5,938 nucleotides of DNA, taken from assembly GCA_047616645.1 (NCBI GenBank), contig JBLHIH010000195.1, positions 1-5,938 on the forward strand. The letters run 5' to 3'. The notes below the pieces were generated by a model. That model saw only the letters and a program-made list of their open reading frames with translations. It was not told the origin of the DNA and ran no database searches. A program made the translations under genes and the position numbers. Source of the stretch: JAHRVQ01 sp047616645. GTDB lineage: Bacteria; Pseudomonadota; Gammaproteobacteria; Pseudomonadales; Azotimanducaceae. Shown one piece after another: positions 5,815 to 5,938 of the stretch (position 1 is the first letter of the stretch; every line of letters begins with the position of its first letter).

Positions 5815-5876
5815 GAATAGTAAAAAGAATTTTATTTTATTTAAATGCTTGCAAACGATTAGAATGACCGTATAGT
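5815..5876 (+). promoter_or_regulatory. Strong stable-RNA-type promoter P2 with UP element
   Basis: TTGCAA (-35, 5849-5854) and TATAGT (-10, 5871-5876) are separated by 16 nt, the short spacing typical of rRNA P1 promoters, and followed by a GCGC discriminator (5877-5880). Directly upstream, 5815-5848 is almost entirely A and T with A- and T-tracts (for instance AAAAAGAATTTTATTTTATTT), a classic UP-element arrangement for contact with the RNA polymerase alpha subunits. The start site would be near 5882-5884. The transcribed gene lies beyond the window; rRNA or tRNA operon or a translation-related protein gene are the candidates. Confidence 0.75.
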
Positions 5877-5927
5877 GCGCTTCTCGATCAATAAGAAACA
5901 CGGTCGAAACGAATCAGAAAGTGAACT

Positions 5928-5931
5928 GGAG
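5928..5931 (+). promoter_or_regulatory. Shine-Dalgarno-like GGAG near the right edge
   Basis: GGAG ends 7 nt before the end of the window, so a start codon immediately after the edge would be well spaced. If real, the P2 transcript encodes a protein with a leader of roughly 55 nt rather than rRNA. A four-base match may be chance. Confidence 0.25.
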
Positions 5932-5938
5932 ACAGGGA

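Larger units (their letters stand above)
5549..5938. other. 390-nt non-coding region with tandem promoters
   Basis: No open reading frame here looks real, and I see no tRNA cloverleaf. No convincing terminator follows pssA: a 5-bp dyad GCTGA (5534-5538) / TCAGC (5552-5556) spans the stop without a T-run. The stretch holds a promoter at 5626-5654, a long hairpin at 5661-5701, a 12-nt imperfect tandem repeat at 5723-5746, AT-rich DNA at 5815-5848 and a second promoter at 5849-5876. This organisation is typical of the control region of a strongly expressed gene or RNA operon beyond the right edge. Confidence 0.6.

Noticed and set aside
5922..5938. TGAACTGGAGAC near the right edge, reminiscent of the 5' start of 16S rRNA (TGAACTGAAGAG).
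   Set aside because: Agreement ends after about eight bases and the conserved GTTTGATC does not follow.

Overview
The window reads as chromosomal housekeeping DNA from a moderate-GC gammaproteobacterium. The proteins resemble, from memory, those of Pseudomonas, Marinobacter, Hahella and relatives. No mobile element, CRISPR array, phage gene, tRNA or rRNA body is visible. I found no new protein system; the least explained sequence is the non-coding DNA, chiefly the last 390 bases.

Left block (1-1614, + strand): the 3' part of rluD, the 23S rRNA pseudouridine synthase, cut by the left edge, overlaps by 14 nt with a complete pgeF/yfiH gene (multi-copper-oxidase-like purine phosphorylase / peptidoglycan editing factor family). 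The usual partner clpB does not follow. Instead a convergent gene for a small exported DUF4124-type protein (1611-2150, - strand) meets pgeF tail to tail; the two stop codons overlap inside a short hairpin.

Middle block (2151-4610): a 232-nt divergent intergenic region carries a good sigma70-type promoter for ilvB(I), which starts at TTG and encodes the catalytic subunit of acetolactate synthase. ilvH(N), the valine-sensing regulatory subunit, follows with a 1-nt TAATG overlap. Together they make the first common enzyme of valine, isoleucine and leucine synthesis. ilvC, which follows ilvH in many relatives, is absent; a 110-nt gap with an AT-rich 12-bp hairpin leads into pssA.

Right block (4721-5938): pssA encodes a type II (CDP-alcohol phosphatidyltransferase) phosphatidylserine synthase, an inner-membrane phospholipid enzyme. 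After it come 390 bases without a credible gene but with two strong promoters about 222 nt apart, each with a TATAGT -10, a GC-rich discriminator and AT-rich upstream DNA. Similarity between them continues past the predicted start sites. They look like promoters for stable RNA or another growth-rate-controlled gene lying beyond the right edge. In Pseudomonas aeruginosa I recall an rRNA operon a little downstream of pssA, so an rRNA operon is one candidate; a Shine-Dalgarno-like GGAG near the right edge equally allows a protein gene.
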